The notes: generated by a model from the letters alone, not told the origin. A stretch of DNA of 64,000 nucleotides from Chitinophaga filiformis (GCF_023100805.1 NZ_CP095855.1:8163001-8227000); one strand, 5' to 3'. Numbered from the stretch's first letter, positions 9,766 to 18,428 are shown. Program-made: numbers and translations.

Positions 9766-9834
9766 TATTTCCGAGTTATACTAATTAAGAGTGTATAACT
9801 GACAATTTACCCTTGCTGTTAAGAAAGATTTTTT

Positions 9835-10422
9835 TCAGAAGAGGACAGTGTGCAGAGCGCTTAGTTTCAGGCGTAATATTTTGAGGGCTTTGGTCAGGTG
9901 CCCTTCGGCTGTTTTCTGGGATATATTGAAGGTCTCTGCCGCCTGGCCAATGGAGTAATCGAGCAGTTTATTATAGTAGAATACCTGCCGGCTCTTCTCC
10001 GGCAGTTCATTGGCAACAGTTTCTATTAGTTGTAACAGCAGCCTGTCATTTACCAGGGCCTCCACATCGGCCCCATTGTTGCCGGCAGCTTCGGACATAT
10101 GAGATAAGGTTTTCATCCTGGAAGCAATGGTCTGCTTACTGGCCAGGTAATGAAATACGGCGTAACGGGTAATGGCAAAGAGGTAGGGTTTCAGCGCGGA
10201 GATCTCGATATCATGTCTTTTCTCCCATAAGATGATGAAGGTATCCTGTACTATTTCTTCTGCGATCTCTCTGACCTGCAGGCGCTTCATGGTAACATGA
10301 AATAACAGGTCCCAATACCGCCTGTACACTTCGTTAAAAGCGTCTACGGAATCGTCCCTGATCATATCCCACAGGTATTTATCCGTGCAAGTGGAATCCG
10401 GATGAATGTGCGCGTTCTTCAC
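9835..10422 (-). CDS. ECF RNA polymerase sigma factor of the arabinoside locus
   Basis: A 195-residue sigma-70 family protein with region 2 (VDAFNEVYRRYWDLLFHVTM, EIAEEIVQDTFIILWEKRHD) and region 4 (LPEKSRQVFYYNKLLDYSIG, NISQKTAEGHLTKALKILRL), joined by a short linker as in ECF factors. It probably directs transcription of the susC-susD-GH127 genes downstream once freed by the FecR protein encoded next. Gene order and direction (sigma, FecR, STN-SusC) support this. A start at 10422 gives MKNAHIHPDSTCTDK. I could not assign a convincing promoter upstream. Confidence 0.92.
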   Translation of the reverse strand: MKNAHIHPDSTCTDKYLWDMIRDDSVDAFNEVYRRYWDLLFHVTMKRLQVREIAEEIVQDTFIILWEKRHDIEISALKPYLFAITRYAVFHYLASKQTIASRMKTLSHMSEAAGNNGADVEALVNDRLLLQLIETVANELPEKSRQVFYYNKLLDYSIGQAAETFNISQKTAEGHLTKALKILRLKLSALHTVLF

Positions 10423-10492
10423 GTGAAAAGTATAAAGCCCTATAAGTGTGTAATCTACAATTAAATCTTCACTTTTCCAATATGGGATTAGT

Positions 10493-10517
10493 TATCAGAA
10501 AAACGCGTGTTCTGATA
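10493..10517. terminator. Hairpin between rsmE and the sigma gene
   Basis: TATCAGAA (10493-10500) pairs with TTCTGATA (10510-10517). A T-run follows on the plus strand only. For the minus-strand rsmE transcript it could act as a U-poor terminator, separating it from the sigma operon. Confidence 0.35.
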
Positions 10518-10543
10518 TTTTTCCTCTATATGTGATAGGATTA

Positions 10544-11248
10544 TCAGGCAGTGGCATTGACTGCATTCATCATCGTACAAGCTGCTATTCCTGCCGTTTC
10601 CGTACGCAGGCGGGTGTCTCCCAGGGAAACAGGCTGGAATCCTTTTTCCAGTGCAAGGTTGATTTCCTGGGGAGTAAAGTCGCCTTCAGGCCCTATCAGC
10701 AGTAAGCTATCCCTGCCGGCTTGCATGGCTTGCCAGAGGTGCTGCTTCTGTTCCGGCAGGCAATGGGCAATGAACAGTTGCTGAGCAGGCGGCTGTTGTA
10801 CCAGTGAGTCAAAGGCTGCGGGTGCAGCGAGTTCCGGAAGATAGAACTGCTGCGATTGGAGCATGGCCGAGACGAGGATATTCTCAAAACGGTCTGCACG
10901 GAACTTTTCCTTTTCTGTACGCTGGCTTACCAGCGGAATGATGGTCTGTATACCAATTTCGGTCGCTTTCTCGAGGAACCATTCTATGCGGGAGGTATTC
11001 TTGGTAAAGGAGATGGCAATACGGACAGGGGCTTTGACAGGCGGCATCAGTTCATAGTTCTTTACCTGTACAACACACTTCTTGCGGTTATCGTCGGTGA
11101 TAACAGCGGTGTAGCGCCCCCCGCGACCGTCGGCCAGCAGCACTTCGTCGCCGGCTTCATGGCGGAGCACCTGGATGCAATATTTAGAGGTAGGTTCATC
11201 CATTGTATAATGCCCGGCGCCGGGAGTGATGTCTTTAGCGTAAAACAT
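10544..11248 (-). CDS. rsmE: 16S rRNA (uracil1498-N3)-methyltransferase
   Basis: This methylates N3 of U1498 in 16S rRNA using S-adenosylmethionine. The N-terminal PUA-like domain starts MFYAKDITPGAGHYTMDEPT. The C-terminal SPOUT knot carries SFTKNTSRIEWFLEKATEIG, LLLIGPEGDFTPQEINLALE and SLGDTRLRTETAGIAA, which are the SAM-binding trefoil loops of RsmE. With this start the protein is 234 residues, normal for the family. A longer reading from 11311 would add 21 unrelated residues, and a GATATTTG element resembling the Bacteroidota -7 box lies just upstream of 11248 on the minus strand. It appears to be a single-gene unit. Confidence 0.93.
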   Translation of the reverse strand: MFYAKDITPGAGHYTMDEPTSKYCIQVLRHEAGDEVLLADGRGGRYTAVITDDNRKKCVVQVKNYELMPPVKAPVRIAISFTKNTSRIEWFLEKATEIGIQTIIPLVSQRTEKEKFRADRFENILVSAMLQSQQFYLPELAAPAAFDSLVQQPPAQQLFIAHCLPEQKQHLWQAMQAGRDSLLLIGPEGDFTPQEINLALEKGFQPVSLGDTRLRTETAGIAACTMMNAVNATA

Positions 11249-11573
11249 GGTGGCCTGTTGAGATTTTTTGCAAATATCGGTTACCTGGAGGAGAATGGGA
11301 CATCTGATCATCTCCCCACCGGCAGGAAGCGATCCATAGTGAAGACGGCTTTATGCTGGTATGCATCTATAGCAGAGATCTTATACTATAATGATGCTAA
11401 ACTGATACTAAAATATCATCTAAAGGTCACCTCAATATCGATTCGATATACAGATGACATTTATATGCCTTTTTAGTATTGTTTTGATAACGGTATTGTA
11501 AGCCGACTGCATACTGACTGAAGCCTATCTTAACACTACAAAGAGCGGGTAAGACCTTAAATTCACATAAGAA
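11249..11573. other. Non-coding gap between rsmE and the MATE gene terminator
   Basis: There is no convincing gene. It holds the rsmE promoter at its left end and a short inverted repeat, ATATCG-ATT-CGATAT (11435-11449). The rest is AT-rich with no recognisable RNA. Confidence 0.4.
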
Positions 11574-11610
11574 GGAAATAAAAAGCCGCCTCACTGGTTA
11601 ATGAGACGGC
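11574..11610 (-). terminator. Intrinsic terminator of the MATE gene
   Basis: In minus-strand RNA the stem GCCGTCTCA / TGAGGCGGC (11602-11610 with 11585-11593) is followed by TTTTTATTT. It sits about 65 bp past the MATE stop codon. Confidence 0.85.
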
Positions 11611-11675
11611 AGTTCAGAAGTATGAGGTTTAATTAAAGTATTGTTTGTCCATGTATAGGGACAGTATTATGCCGT

Positions 11676-13016
11676 TTACCCGGCCAATGCAGCTTTTGTG
11701 CGATGCTGGAACCTGAAAAACAGTAATATCGACGCCGTCAGTAATCCTATCAGCAACCCCCACCAGATGCCCTGCACACCAAAGTGCAGATAGATACCCA
11801 GGAAATAGCCTACAGGCAGTCCCAGTACCCAATATGCCAGCAATGTAATGATGGTTGGCATGCGCACATCTCCCAATCCGCGGAGAATACCCAGTCCTAC
11901 TACCTGTGTACCGTCGAACAACTGGAAGAATGCCGCAATGATGAGCAGATCTGCAGCAATGTCGACAACAGCAGGATCATTGATATACATGAGCGGCAGC
12001 ACCCTGCAGCCCAGCATGAAGATCAGGGCCGCTGCGCCCATCATCACCAATACCATATGATAGCTGGCAATGGCAGAGGACCGCAGTTCGCGCCATTGTC
12101 CTGCGCCAAAATGATTACCGCTTTTAATACCCGCTGCAGCAGAGATACCGCTGGCCATCATATAGGTAATAGACGCCAGGTTGATGGCTATCTGGTGAGC
12201 AGCCTGTTCCCGGGCGCCTATCCAACCTGCCATTACAATAGCACTACTGAAGGCGCTCACTTCAAATATATACTGCAGGGCAACAGGCGTACCAATGCCC
12301 AGAATTTGTTTAATGGCAGCAAGAGACAAATAATGTTGCCGGAAATGCACCAGGTAAGCTTTGAAACGGGGAGAAGACAATACATACCAGGTCATAGCGG
12401 CGGCCATCAGGACCCTGTCTGTCAGCGTACCGATACCCACCCCCACAACGCCCAGCCGGGGCGCTCCAAACAGCCCGTACACCAGGGTAATACCTATCAG
12501 AATATTCAGCACATTCCCAATGATGCTGATGTTCATGGCCTGCCGGGTAAATCCCAGCCCCTCTGCAAACTGTTTAAATGTGAGGAAGATCATCAGGGGG
12601 AAATAGGATAGGCCCAGTAATTGTAAGAAGGGCCTTGCCAATATGCGTACATCCTCTTCCTGTCCAAGCAGGTGCAGGTAATTGCTGCCGGTTATAATTG
12701 CAGTAGATAATAACAGTCCAAGCACGATATTAATAACCAGGCTATGGCGCAGCAGAAAACCGCATTGCGCGAGGTTCTTACGGCCATGTTCCTGCGCTAT
12801 CAGCGGGGTAAGGCCATAAGACATGCCAATACCTACTACCATGAATATGGAAAATATACTGCTTCCCAGCGCTACTGCCGCCAGGGGAACATCACCTGTA
12901 TGACCAATGATAATAGTGTCAGAGAAGGCAACCAGGACGTGTCCCAGCTGGGAGATAACTACAGGATAGGCTAACCGGAAATTGTCTTTATAGTACAGAC
13001 GATATTTATTCCACAT
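11676..13016 (-). CDS. MATE family multidrug/cation antiporter
   Basis: An inner-membrane exporter that uses a Na+ or H+ gradient to expel organic cations or metabolites. Its 446 residues are almost entirely hydrophobic helices, consistent with the 12-helix MATE fold of two six-helix halves. Family features include the N-terminal NFRLAYPVVISQLGHVLVAF, TIIIGHTGDVPLAAVALG, GMSYGLTPLIAQEHG, and the second-half ISAAAGIKSGNHFGAGQWRE. The gene stands alone between two good terminators, so substrate cannot be guessed from context. A NorM-type call is reasonable but not specific. Confidence 0.92.
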   Translation of the reverse strand: MWNKYRLYYKDNFRLAYPVVISQLGHVLVAFSDTIIIGHTGDVPLAAVALGSSIFSIFMVVGIGMSYGLTPLIAQEHGRKNLAQCGFLLRHSLVINIVLGLLLSTAIITGSNYLHLLGQEEDVRILARPFLQLLGLSYFPLMIFLTFKQFAEGLGFTRQAMNISIIGNVLNILIGITLVYGLFGAPRLGVVGVGIGTLTDRVLMAAAMTWYVLSSPRFKAYLVHFRQHYLSLAAIKQILGIGTPVALQYIFEVSAFSSAIVMAGWIGAREQAAHQIAINLASITYMMASGISAAAGIKSGNHFGAGQWRELRSSAIASYHMVLVMMGAAALIFMLGCRVLPLMYINDPAVVDIAADLLIIAAFFQLFDGTQVVGLGILRGLGDVRMPTIITLLAYWVLGLPVGYFLGIYLHFGVQGIWWGLLIGLLTASILLFFRFQHRTKAALAG

Positions 13017-13030
13017 AATATTATAAGGGG

Positions 13031-13068
13031 GAAATTAAAAAGGCGCCCCGTGCAGAAGGAGCGCCTTT
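13031..13068 (-). terminator. Intrinsic terminator of dnaB
   Basis: In minus-strand RNA AAAGGCGC (13061-13068) pairs with GCGCCTTT (13039-13046), followed by TTAATTTC. It lies 26 bp past the dnaB stop and isolates dnaB from the MATE gene. Confidence 0.85.
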
Positions 13069-13093
13069 CAGTATTATTACTAATTCTGTTTAC

Positions 13094-14662
13094 TTAAAAA
13101 GGAGCGTCTTCAAATCCTTCATCAAAATTCATGTCATTCATTTTGGAACCCTTCTGGATATACAGCTTCGCCTCGTCATTTCCTCCGCCATCATTACCAC
13201 GCAAACCTGCAAATGCGTTGCTGCTGCCACCTCCGGGGTTTTCCAGGCTACCATCGTCCTCAAATCGCTGGAATTCCAGCACCGCGCGCAACTTGATGGT
13301 ATCCAGCTGACCGTTACGGTGTTTAGCTATACGCACGTGGGTTTCACCTTTGTTGGACTCGCCCATTTCGTTGGTGTTGATCTCATAGTATTCAGGACGG
13401 TACAGGAACATTACCATGTCGGCATCCTGCTCGATCGCACCAGATTCACGGAGGTCACTCAACTGCGGCATCTTGTTACCATCCTTACGCTTTTCCACAT
13501 CACGGCTCAACTGGGAGAGGGCCAGGATCGGCACGTGCAACTCTTTCGCCAGACCTTTCAGGTCCCTGGAGATCTTACTGATCTCCTGCTCACGGTTGCT
13601 ACCCTTTCCGTCGGCGCTACCGCTCATCAACTGCAGGTAGTCGATGATGATCACCCCTACTCCATGGTTATGTACCAGCCTTCTGGCCTTGGCGCGCAAC
13701 TCGAAGATGTTCAGTGCCGGGGTATCGTCTATGAAGATAGGCGCTTTTGCCAGGCGTTCAATACCATGGGTCATCAGCTTCTTCATCTCATACTCCTCCA
13801 GTTTACCCCTGGTGATCTTTTCCAGTTTTATTTCAGACTCCGCGGACAGGATACGTTGTACGATCTGCCCGGAGGACATTTCCAAAGAGAATACCGCTGC
13901 ACCTTTCGGGAATCGTGGGTGAAGGGCGGCATTTCTGGCCAGGTTCAGCGCAAATGCCGTCTTACCTACCGCAGGACGTGCCGCGATGATGATCAGGTCC
14001 GTCGACTGCCAGCCATAGGTCACCTTGTCCAGTGAAGGGAAACCGGAAGGTACCCCGGTAATATCATCCCCACGGTTACGCAGATCTTCGATACGTTTCA
14101 TCGTATTCACCAACACACGGTCAATACTGTCGTAGTTCTTACGTAAGTGGTTGTTGGTCACCTCGAAAAGTTTACTTTCCGCGGAGTCCAACAGGTCGAA
14201 TACGTCTGCCGTATCCTCATAAGATTCACTGAGTATCTCGCCGGATATGCGGATCAGTTCCCGCTGGATGAATTTCTGGAGAATAATACGGGCGTGCGCC
14301 TCGATATTGGCGGAAGAAACCACCGTATTTGTCAGTCGGGTAATATAATATGGGCCGCCTACTACTTCCAGTTCGCCCATTGAACGCAGTTCCTCCACAA
14401 CGGTCAGGATATCCACCGGCATGGACTTACCTGCCAGCCGTGTCATAGCCGTAAATATCTTCTGATGTGCTTCTACATAAAAACATTCACCTTTCAATAT
14501 CTCTACCACCGTGTCAAATGCTCCTTTCTCCAGCATAATGGCTCCCAATACAGCCTCTTCCATCTCCTTTGCCTGCGGAGGAATCTTGCCGTACATCATG
14601 GTAGATACGTCAACGGACGACTTACGGCGTACATTGCGGTCCTTCTTAAGATTGAGATCCAT
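13094..14662 (-). CDS. dnaB: Replicative DNA helicase
   Basis: This is the hexameric ATP-driven helicase that unwinds DNA at the replication fork. The N-terminal primase-interaction domain (PPQAKEMEEAVLGAIMLEKG) is followed by a RecA-like motor with Walker A IIIAARPAVGKTAFALN (about residues 225-240), Walker B GVGVIIIDYLQLM, QISKISRDLKGLAKELHVPI-type helicase motifs and the arginine-finger region VMFLYRPEYYE. The length of 522 is normal, with no intein. It begins at 14662 and faces away from a non-coding region with several DnaA-box-like sites, a notable position for the fork helicase gene. Confidence 0.96.
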   Translation of the reverse strand: MDLNLKKDRNVRRKSSVDVSTMMYGKIPPQAKEMEEAVLGAIMLEKGAFDTVVEILKGECFYVEAHQKIFTAMTRLAGKSMPVDILTVVEELRSMGELEVVGGPYYITRLTNTVVSSANIEAHARIILQKFIQRELIRISGEILSESYEDTADVFDLLDSAESKLFEVTNNHLRKNYDSIDRVLVNTMKRIEDLRNRGDDITGVPSGFPSLDKVTYGWQSTDLIIIAARPAVGKTAFALNLARNAALHPRFPKGAAVFSLEMSSGQIVQRILSAESEIKLEKITRGKLEEYEMKKLMTHGIERLAKAPIFIDDTPALNIFELRAKARRLVHNHGVGVIIIDYLQLMSGSADGKGSNREQEISKISRDLKGLAKELHVPILALSQLSRDVEKRKDGNKMPQLSDLRESGAIEQDADMVMFLYRPEYYEINTNEMGESNKGETHVRIAKHRNGQLDTIKLRAVLEFQRFEDDGSLENPGGGSSNAFAGLRGNDGGGNDEAKLYIQKGSKMNDMNFDEGFEDAPF

Positions 14663-14837
14663 CTATATGTTCGTGATTAGTCTGTTAATCAAAAAATTAA
14701 TATGTCGTGGCTTCCTTAGTTATCATTACAATTTTATTGTACCAGCTGAACCATTCCCGTTTTATGAAATTGTAAACTTTTTTGGGCCGTACAGACTAAG
14801 GTAACCGCATTTTTCGATTTTCTAAAGTTTGCCTGGG

Positions 14838-15193
14838 TATATAATTTATAAGGTGACATGCACAGGTTATGCACCCGCAAAATGACAGTTATGCACTGAC
14901 TATCGATTCATTATCCACCAAACTCACACAATATCCCCATACAAAGGTCTGGATATTCACAAACAATGTGCAAAAAAGTTTCACACATAAGCCTTGTTGA
15001 TTTGCACATTCTCTTCCGGGAAGATTTCGATTGCCTTCGTATCCGGATGACCGGTATAATCTGGTGCGATTATTGGAAAGGCACCCCCCTGCTCACAATG
15101 CAGGGACGATGAAATTCACGCTGATCCATACATGCAGTCAGCAGTGTTCTCAGGCATGCCAGCACGGAATTGGGTAGATGCCGTTTATTCACA
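14838..15193. other. Phased DnaA-box-like cluster with AT-rich flank (candidate oriC or DnaA-controlled region)
   Basis: The gap between divergent dnaB and pheT contains 9-mers close to the DnaA consensus TTWTNCACA. In the same orientation are TTATGCACC (14867), TTATGCACT (14889), TTATCCACC (14911), ATATTCACA (14953), ATTTGCACA (15000) and a perfect TTATTCACA (15185). A perfect TTTTGCACA is on the minus strand (14967-14975). The first three are spaced exactly 22 bp apart and the fourth is 42 bp further, close to two and four helical turns. A run of 14 A/T bases (14838-14851) lies beside the row, as a DNA-unwinding element would. Flanking genes point outward. Origin function is inference. Confidence 0.45.
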
Positions 15194-15242
15194 TTTCTGA
15201 GGAACAACCGGTCTGACCCTGGAAATGCTGACCGCTATTCCG

Positions 15243-15282
15243 CCCTATATATAGGGACTATTCGTGATTTACACTAACTTTA
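15243..15282 (+). promoter_or_regulatory. pheT promoter region with a 14-bp perfect palindrome
   Basis: TAACTTTA (15275-15282) resembles the TAnnTTTG -7 box 20 bp before the pheT ATG. CCCTATATATAGGG (15243-15256) is a perfect palindrome placed where a -33 element would be, so it could be an operator. Confidence 0.45.
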
Positions 15283-15302
15283 CGGACTTATATAATTTAC
15301 AA

Positions 15303-17735
15303 ATGACTATTTCGTACAATTGGCTGTGTGACTATTTGCCGGTTAAACCTACACCGGAGGAACTATCTGTTATTTTGACGCGTATAGGCCTGGAGGTGGA
15401 AAGCCTGGAACAATTCGAGTCTGTAAAGGGCAGTCTTGAGGGGCTTGTGATAGGCGAGGTATTGACTGTAGCACCCCATCCCAATGCCGATAAACTGAGA
15501 TTAACAACGGTAAATACAGGTAGCGGGGAACCGCTCCACATTGTTTGCGGTGCACCCAACGTAGCAGCCGGACAAAAAGTAGTAATAGCTCCTATAGGAG
15601 CCACTATCTACCCGGTTAGCGGAGAACCGCTGACCATGAAAAAGGCGAAGATCCGCGGAGAAGAGAGCCATGGAATGATCTGTGCAGAAGATGAGATCGG
15701 CATCGGTGAAAGCCATGCCGGTATTATGGTGCTCGACCCTTCACTGAAACCCGGTACTCCTGCCAGGGAGGTGTTTAAACCCGTTCAGGACTGGATCTAT
15801 GAGATCGGGCTCACTCCCAACAGGATGGATGCCATGAGTCATCTGGGTGTGGCAAAAGACGTATGCGCCTACCTGAACAACAGTGAGAACACACTGAAAT
15901 ACAAGGCATTAACACCTGAACTTTCCACGCTGCCCAAAGCAGCTACGCCTTACCAGATCGGTGTTACCATAGAAAATACAGACGCTTGTCCCCGGTACAG
16001 TGGTATTTCCATTACCGGTGTGAAGATCGCGCCTTCCCCCGACTGGCTGAAGAATAAACTGCTGGCCATCGGCGTAAGGCCTATTAATAATATAGTGGAC
16101 ATCACCAATTTCATCCTGCATGAAACCGGTCAGCCGCTGCATGCATTTGATGCCGACGCCGTAGAGGGCCGCCAGGTCATTGTAAAGAACCTGCCGCAGA
16201 ATACGGTTTTCGTAACGCTGGATGAAAAAGAGCGTAAACTCGATGCCACCGATCTGATGATCTGCAATGGTAAGGGTGAGCCAATGTGTATTGCCGGTGT
16301 TTTCGGCGGACTGCATTCCGGTGTGAAAGATACTACTACAAACATTTTCCTGGAAAGCGCCTGCTTCAGCCCTGCCAGCATCCGGCCTACTTCCTTCCGT
16401 CACGGACTCCGTACCGATGCGGCAGCCCGTTTCGAAAAGGGAACTGATATTTCTGCAACAGCATATGTATTACAGCGCGCAGCCGCATTGATCTGTGAAC
16501 TGGCAGGTGGTCAGGCAGCATCGGAGGTAGTGGATGTATATCCTCATCCGAAGGCACAAACAGAAGTAGCGACCAGCTGGAATTACATCCGTAAGCTGAG
16601 TGGAAAGGCCTATCCTGAAGATAAAATTGTGAATATCCTCAGCAGCCTGGGCTTCGGCATTCTTAAAAAAGATGCGGACGGGCTGCGTGTGAGCGTGCCT
16701 TACAGCAAACCTGATATCAGCATCCCGGCCGACCTGGTGGAGGAAGTTATGCGTATTGATGGCCTGGATAATATTGAGATCCCTTCCCAGGTGATGATCA
16801 CTCCCTCGGCCAATCCGAAGCCGGATAAGGAGAAGGTGCGTGAAAAGGCAGCTAATTACCTGGCAGCCAACGGGTTTAATGAGATTTTTACCAACTCTAT
16901 CACAAATAGTAAGTACTTTACAGCTGAAGTGCTGCAGCATACCGTAAAGATGATCAACAGCCTCAGCGCTGACCTGGATGTGATGCGTCCTTCCATGCTG
17001 GAAACCGGCCTGGAAAGCGTAGCTCACAACCTGAACCGCCGTAACGACAACCTGTTGTTCTTCGAATTCGGTAACACATATGCTGTCAGCGAGCAGGGCA
17101 AGTACGACGAAACGGCTCACCTGAGCCTCTACCTGAGCGGCCAGAAAAGAACGGAAAGCTGGATGCACAAGGCCGAACCGGTAGACTTTTACTTCCTGAA
17201 GGGCTATGTGCAGAACCTCTTCAAACAGCTGGGTATCAATGGCCTGCAATGGTCCGAAGCCGAAAACGACGCGCTGCAGAATGGCTGGCAGATCAGTGTG
17301 AAGAATAAGCCGGTAGTAGTGCTCGGCGCTGTTAACGCACAGAAACTGAAACAGTTCGATATTAAGCAGCCGGTGTGGTTTGCCGACTTCAACTGGAAGA
17401 ATGTATTGGGATTACTGCAAAAAAGCGATAACTTTTACAAGGAAATACCGAAATTCCCGGCCGTTCGCCGTGACCTGGCGCTGGTACTGGACAAGCAGGT
17501 AAAATTTGCTGCAGTGGAGGCGGCCGCAAAAACGGTGAAGTCATCCCTGTTACAGGAACTGAACCTGTTTGACGTTTTTGAAAGTGAGAAGCTGGGCGCT
17601 AATAAAAAGTCATATGCCGTTAGCTTCACCTTCCAGGATGCACAGAAGACCCTTACCGATAAAGAGATCGATGCGGTAATGGACAAGCTGGTAAAAGCAT
17701 TCGAAGGACAGTTACAGGCAGAAATCAGGAAATAA
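15303..17735 (+). CDS. pheT: Phenylalanyl-tRNA synthetase beta subunit
   Basis: This is the large subunit of the alpha2beta2 enzyme that charges tRNA-Phe; it also edits misacylated tyrosine. Domains in order: short N-terminal MTISYNWLCDYLPVKPTPEE; EMAP-type tRNA-binding domain (GLVIGEVLTVAPHPNADKLR); B3/B4 editing domain (SHLGVAKDVCAYLN, RHGLRTDAAARFEKGTD); B5 domain; catalytic-like core; and C-terminal FDX-ACB anticodon-binding domain (KFPAVRRDLALVLDKQVKFA). With a start at 15303 the protein is 810 residues, normal size. An ATG at 15264 would add 13 unrelated residues ahead of the conserved start. pheS is not adjacent. The gene opens a plus-strand run with the cell-division genes. Confidence 0.96.
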   Translation: MTISYNWLCDYLPVKPTPEELSVILTRIGLEVESLEQFESVKGSLEGLVIGEVLTVAPHPNADKLRLTTVNTGSGEPLHIVCGAPNVAAGQKVVIAPIGATIYPVSGEPLTMKKAKIRGEESHGMICAEDEIGIGESHAGIMVLDPSLKPGTPAREVFKPVQDWIYEIGLTPNRMDAMSHLGVAKDVCAYLNNSENTLKYKALTPELSTLPKAATPYQIGVTIENTDACPRYSGISITGVKIAPSPDWLKNKLLAIGVRPINNIVDITNFILHETGQPLHAFDADAVEGRQVIVKNLPQNTVFVTLDEKERKLDATDLMICNGKGEPMCIAGVFGGLHSGVKDTTTNIFLESACFSPASIRPTSFRHGLRTDAAARFEKGTDISATAYVLQRAAALICELAGGQAASEVVDVYPHPKAQTEVATSWNYIRKLSGKAYPEDKIVNILSSLGFGILKKDADGLRVSVPYSKPDISIPADLVEEVMRIDGLDNIEIPSQVMITPSANPKPDKEKVREKAANYLAANGFNEIFTNSITNSKYFTAEVLQHTVKMINSLSADLDVMRPSMLETGLESVAHNLNRRNDNLLFFEFGNTYAVSEQGKYDETAHLSLYLSGQKRTESWMHKAEPVDFYFLKGYVQNLFKQLGINGLQWSEAENDALQNGWQISVKNKPVVVLGAVNAQKLKQFDIKQPVWFADFNWKNVLGLLQKSDNFYKEIPKFPAVRRDLALVLDKQVKFAAVEAAAKTVKSSLLQELNLFDVFESEKLGANKKSYAVSFTFQDAQKTLTDKEIDAVMDKLVKAFEGQLQAEIRK

Positions 17736-17741
17736 TCAGGG

Positions 17742-17790
17742 ATTAGGAATAAAGAAGGAGGTAGTATAACCGCACTTCTTTATTCTTAAT
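17742..17790 (+). terminator. AT-rich 16-bp hairpin between pheT and the coiled-coil gene
   Basis: ATTAGGAATAAAGAAG (17742-17757) pairs with CTTCTTTATTCTTAAT (17775-17790), with one G-U pair in RNA. It begins just after the pheT stop and ends 15 nt before the next ATG, so it may attenuate readthrough or control translation of the downstream gene. Confidence 0.45.
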
Positions 17791-17805
17791 AATGAATTGA
17801 ATTTT

Positions 17806-18114
17806 ATGGCTTTAGAGCAGTACATACAAAGGATAGACGATAAGCTCCATTTGTTGTTAAAAAAGCTGCAACAGGTGCAGGCTGAAAATGTATTGCTGAA
17901 AGAGCAATTGCAGGCACAGGAAGAAACACTGGCAGCCCGGGACGAAACGATCGCAGCCCTGGAAAATAAGCTACACCTCGCTAAAATGGCCGTAGCCACC
18001 CAGGGTACACCGTCCAGCCGGGAAGACGATGAAGAATTCAGAAAGGAAATGCGAAACAAGATCAATGATTACATAAAAGAGATTGATCGCTGTATTGCAC
18101 TGTTAAACAGCTAG
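17806..18114 (+). CDS. Small coiled-coil protein upstream of zapA (possible ZapB-like divisome factor)
   Basis: A 102-residue protein. The first two thirds (MALEQYIQRIDDKLHLLLKK to about residue 65) form an uninterrupted heptad-rich coiled coil dense in Leu, Gln, Glu and Ala. A hydrophilic linker (ATQGTPSSREDDEE) and a short amphipathic C-terminal helix (INDYIKEIDRCIALLNS) follow. It has no signal peptide or enzyme motif. It sits 20 bp upstream of zapA, which makes a role with ZapA at the FtsZ ring plausible; the similarity to ZapB is of style (short, all coiled coil), not shown homology. The start at 17806 is the first ATG; an in-frame TTG lies 9 bp upstream. Confidence 0.8.
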   Translation: MALEQYIQRIDDKLHLLLKKLQQVQAENVLLKEQLQAQEETLAARDETIAALENKLHLAKMAVATQGTPSSREDDEEFRKEMRNKINDYIKEIDRCIALLNS

Positions 18115-18134
18115 TTAAAACCAAATCTACCGAC

Positions 18135-18428
18135 ATGGAACCGCTGATTCCCATTAACATTGTGGTAGCCGACAGGTCATACCGCATTAAGATAAAGCCG
18201 GAAGAGGAAGAGGAAGTACGCCGTACCATGAAGGAAGTGAACGAAAAGATCATTGAATTCAAGACAGCGTACGCTGGTAAAGACCTGCAGGATTATATTG
18301 CTATGGTCCTTATCATGTACGCCACCCATCCCGTGACAAGCGGAGGGAAGATACAGGCGGGCCTTGCGCCATTCCTGGAAGAGAAATTACAGCACCTCGA
18401 AGCGCTGCTGGACAGCTCGCTGAAGTAA
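18135..18428 (+). CDS. zapA: Cell division protein ZapA
   Basis: A 97-residue FtsZ-associated protein that cross-links FtsZ filaments. The N-terminal globular part (LIPINIVVADRSYRIKIKPE, then EEEEVRRTMKEVNEKIIEF) matches the ZapA fold with its characteristic I.I.G..Y.I....EE.....A...N-type pattern. The C-terminal helix (FLEEKLQHLEALLDSS) would form the tetramer coiled coil. It follows the coiled-coil gene by 20 bp and precedes rny by a 364-bp gap. The close spacing suggests one transcript with the upstream gene. Confidence 0.88.
   Translation: MEPLIPINIVVADRSYRIKIKPEEEEEVRRTMKEVNEKIIEFKTAYAGKDLQDYIAMVLIMYATHPVTSGGKIQAGLAPFLEEKLQHLEALLDSSLK

Noticed and set aside
10856..11476. A 206-residue plus-strand frame over rsmE
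   Set aside because: Antisense to rsmE for most of its length, with no protein-like motifs; rsmE is a clear family member.
16470..17249. A 259-residue minus-strand frame inside pheT
   Set aside because: Antisense shadow of pheT, which is intact and well conserved.
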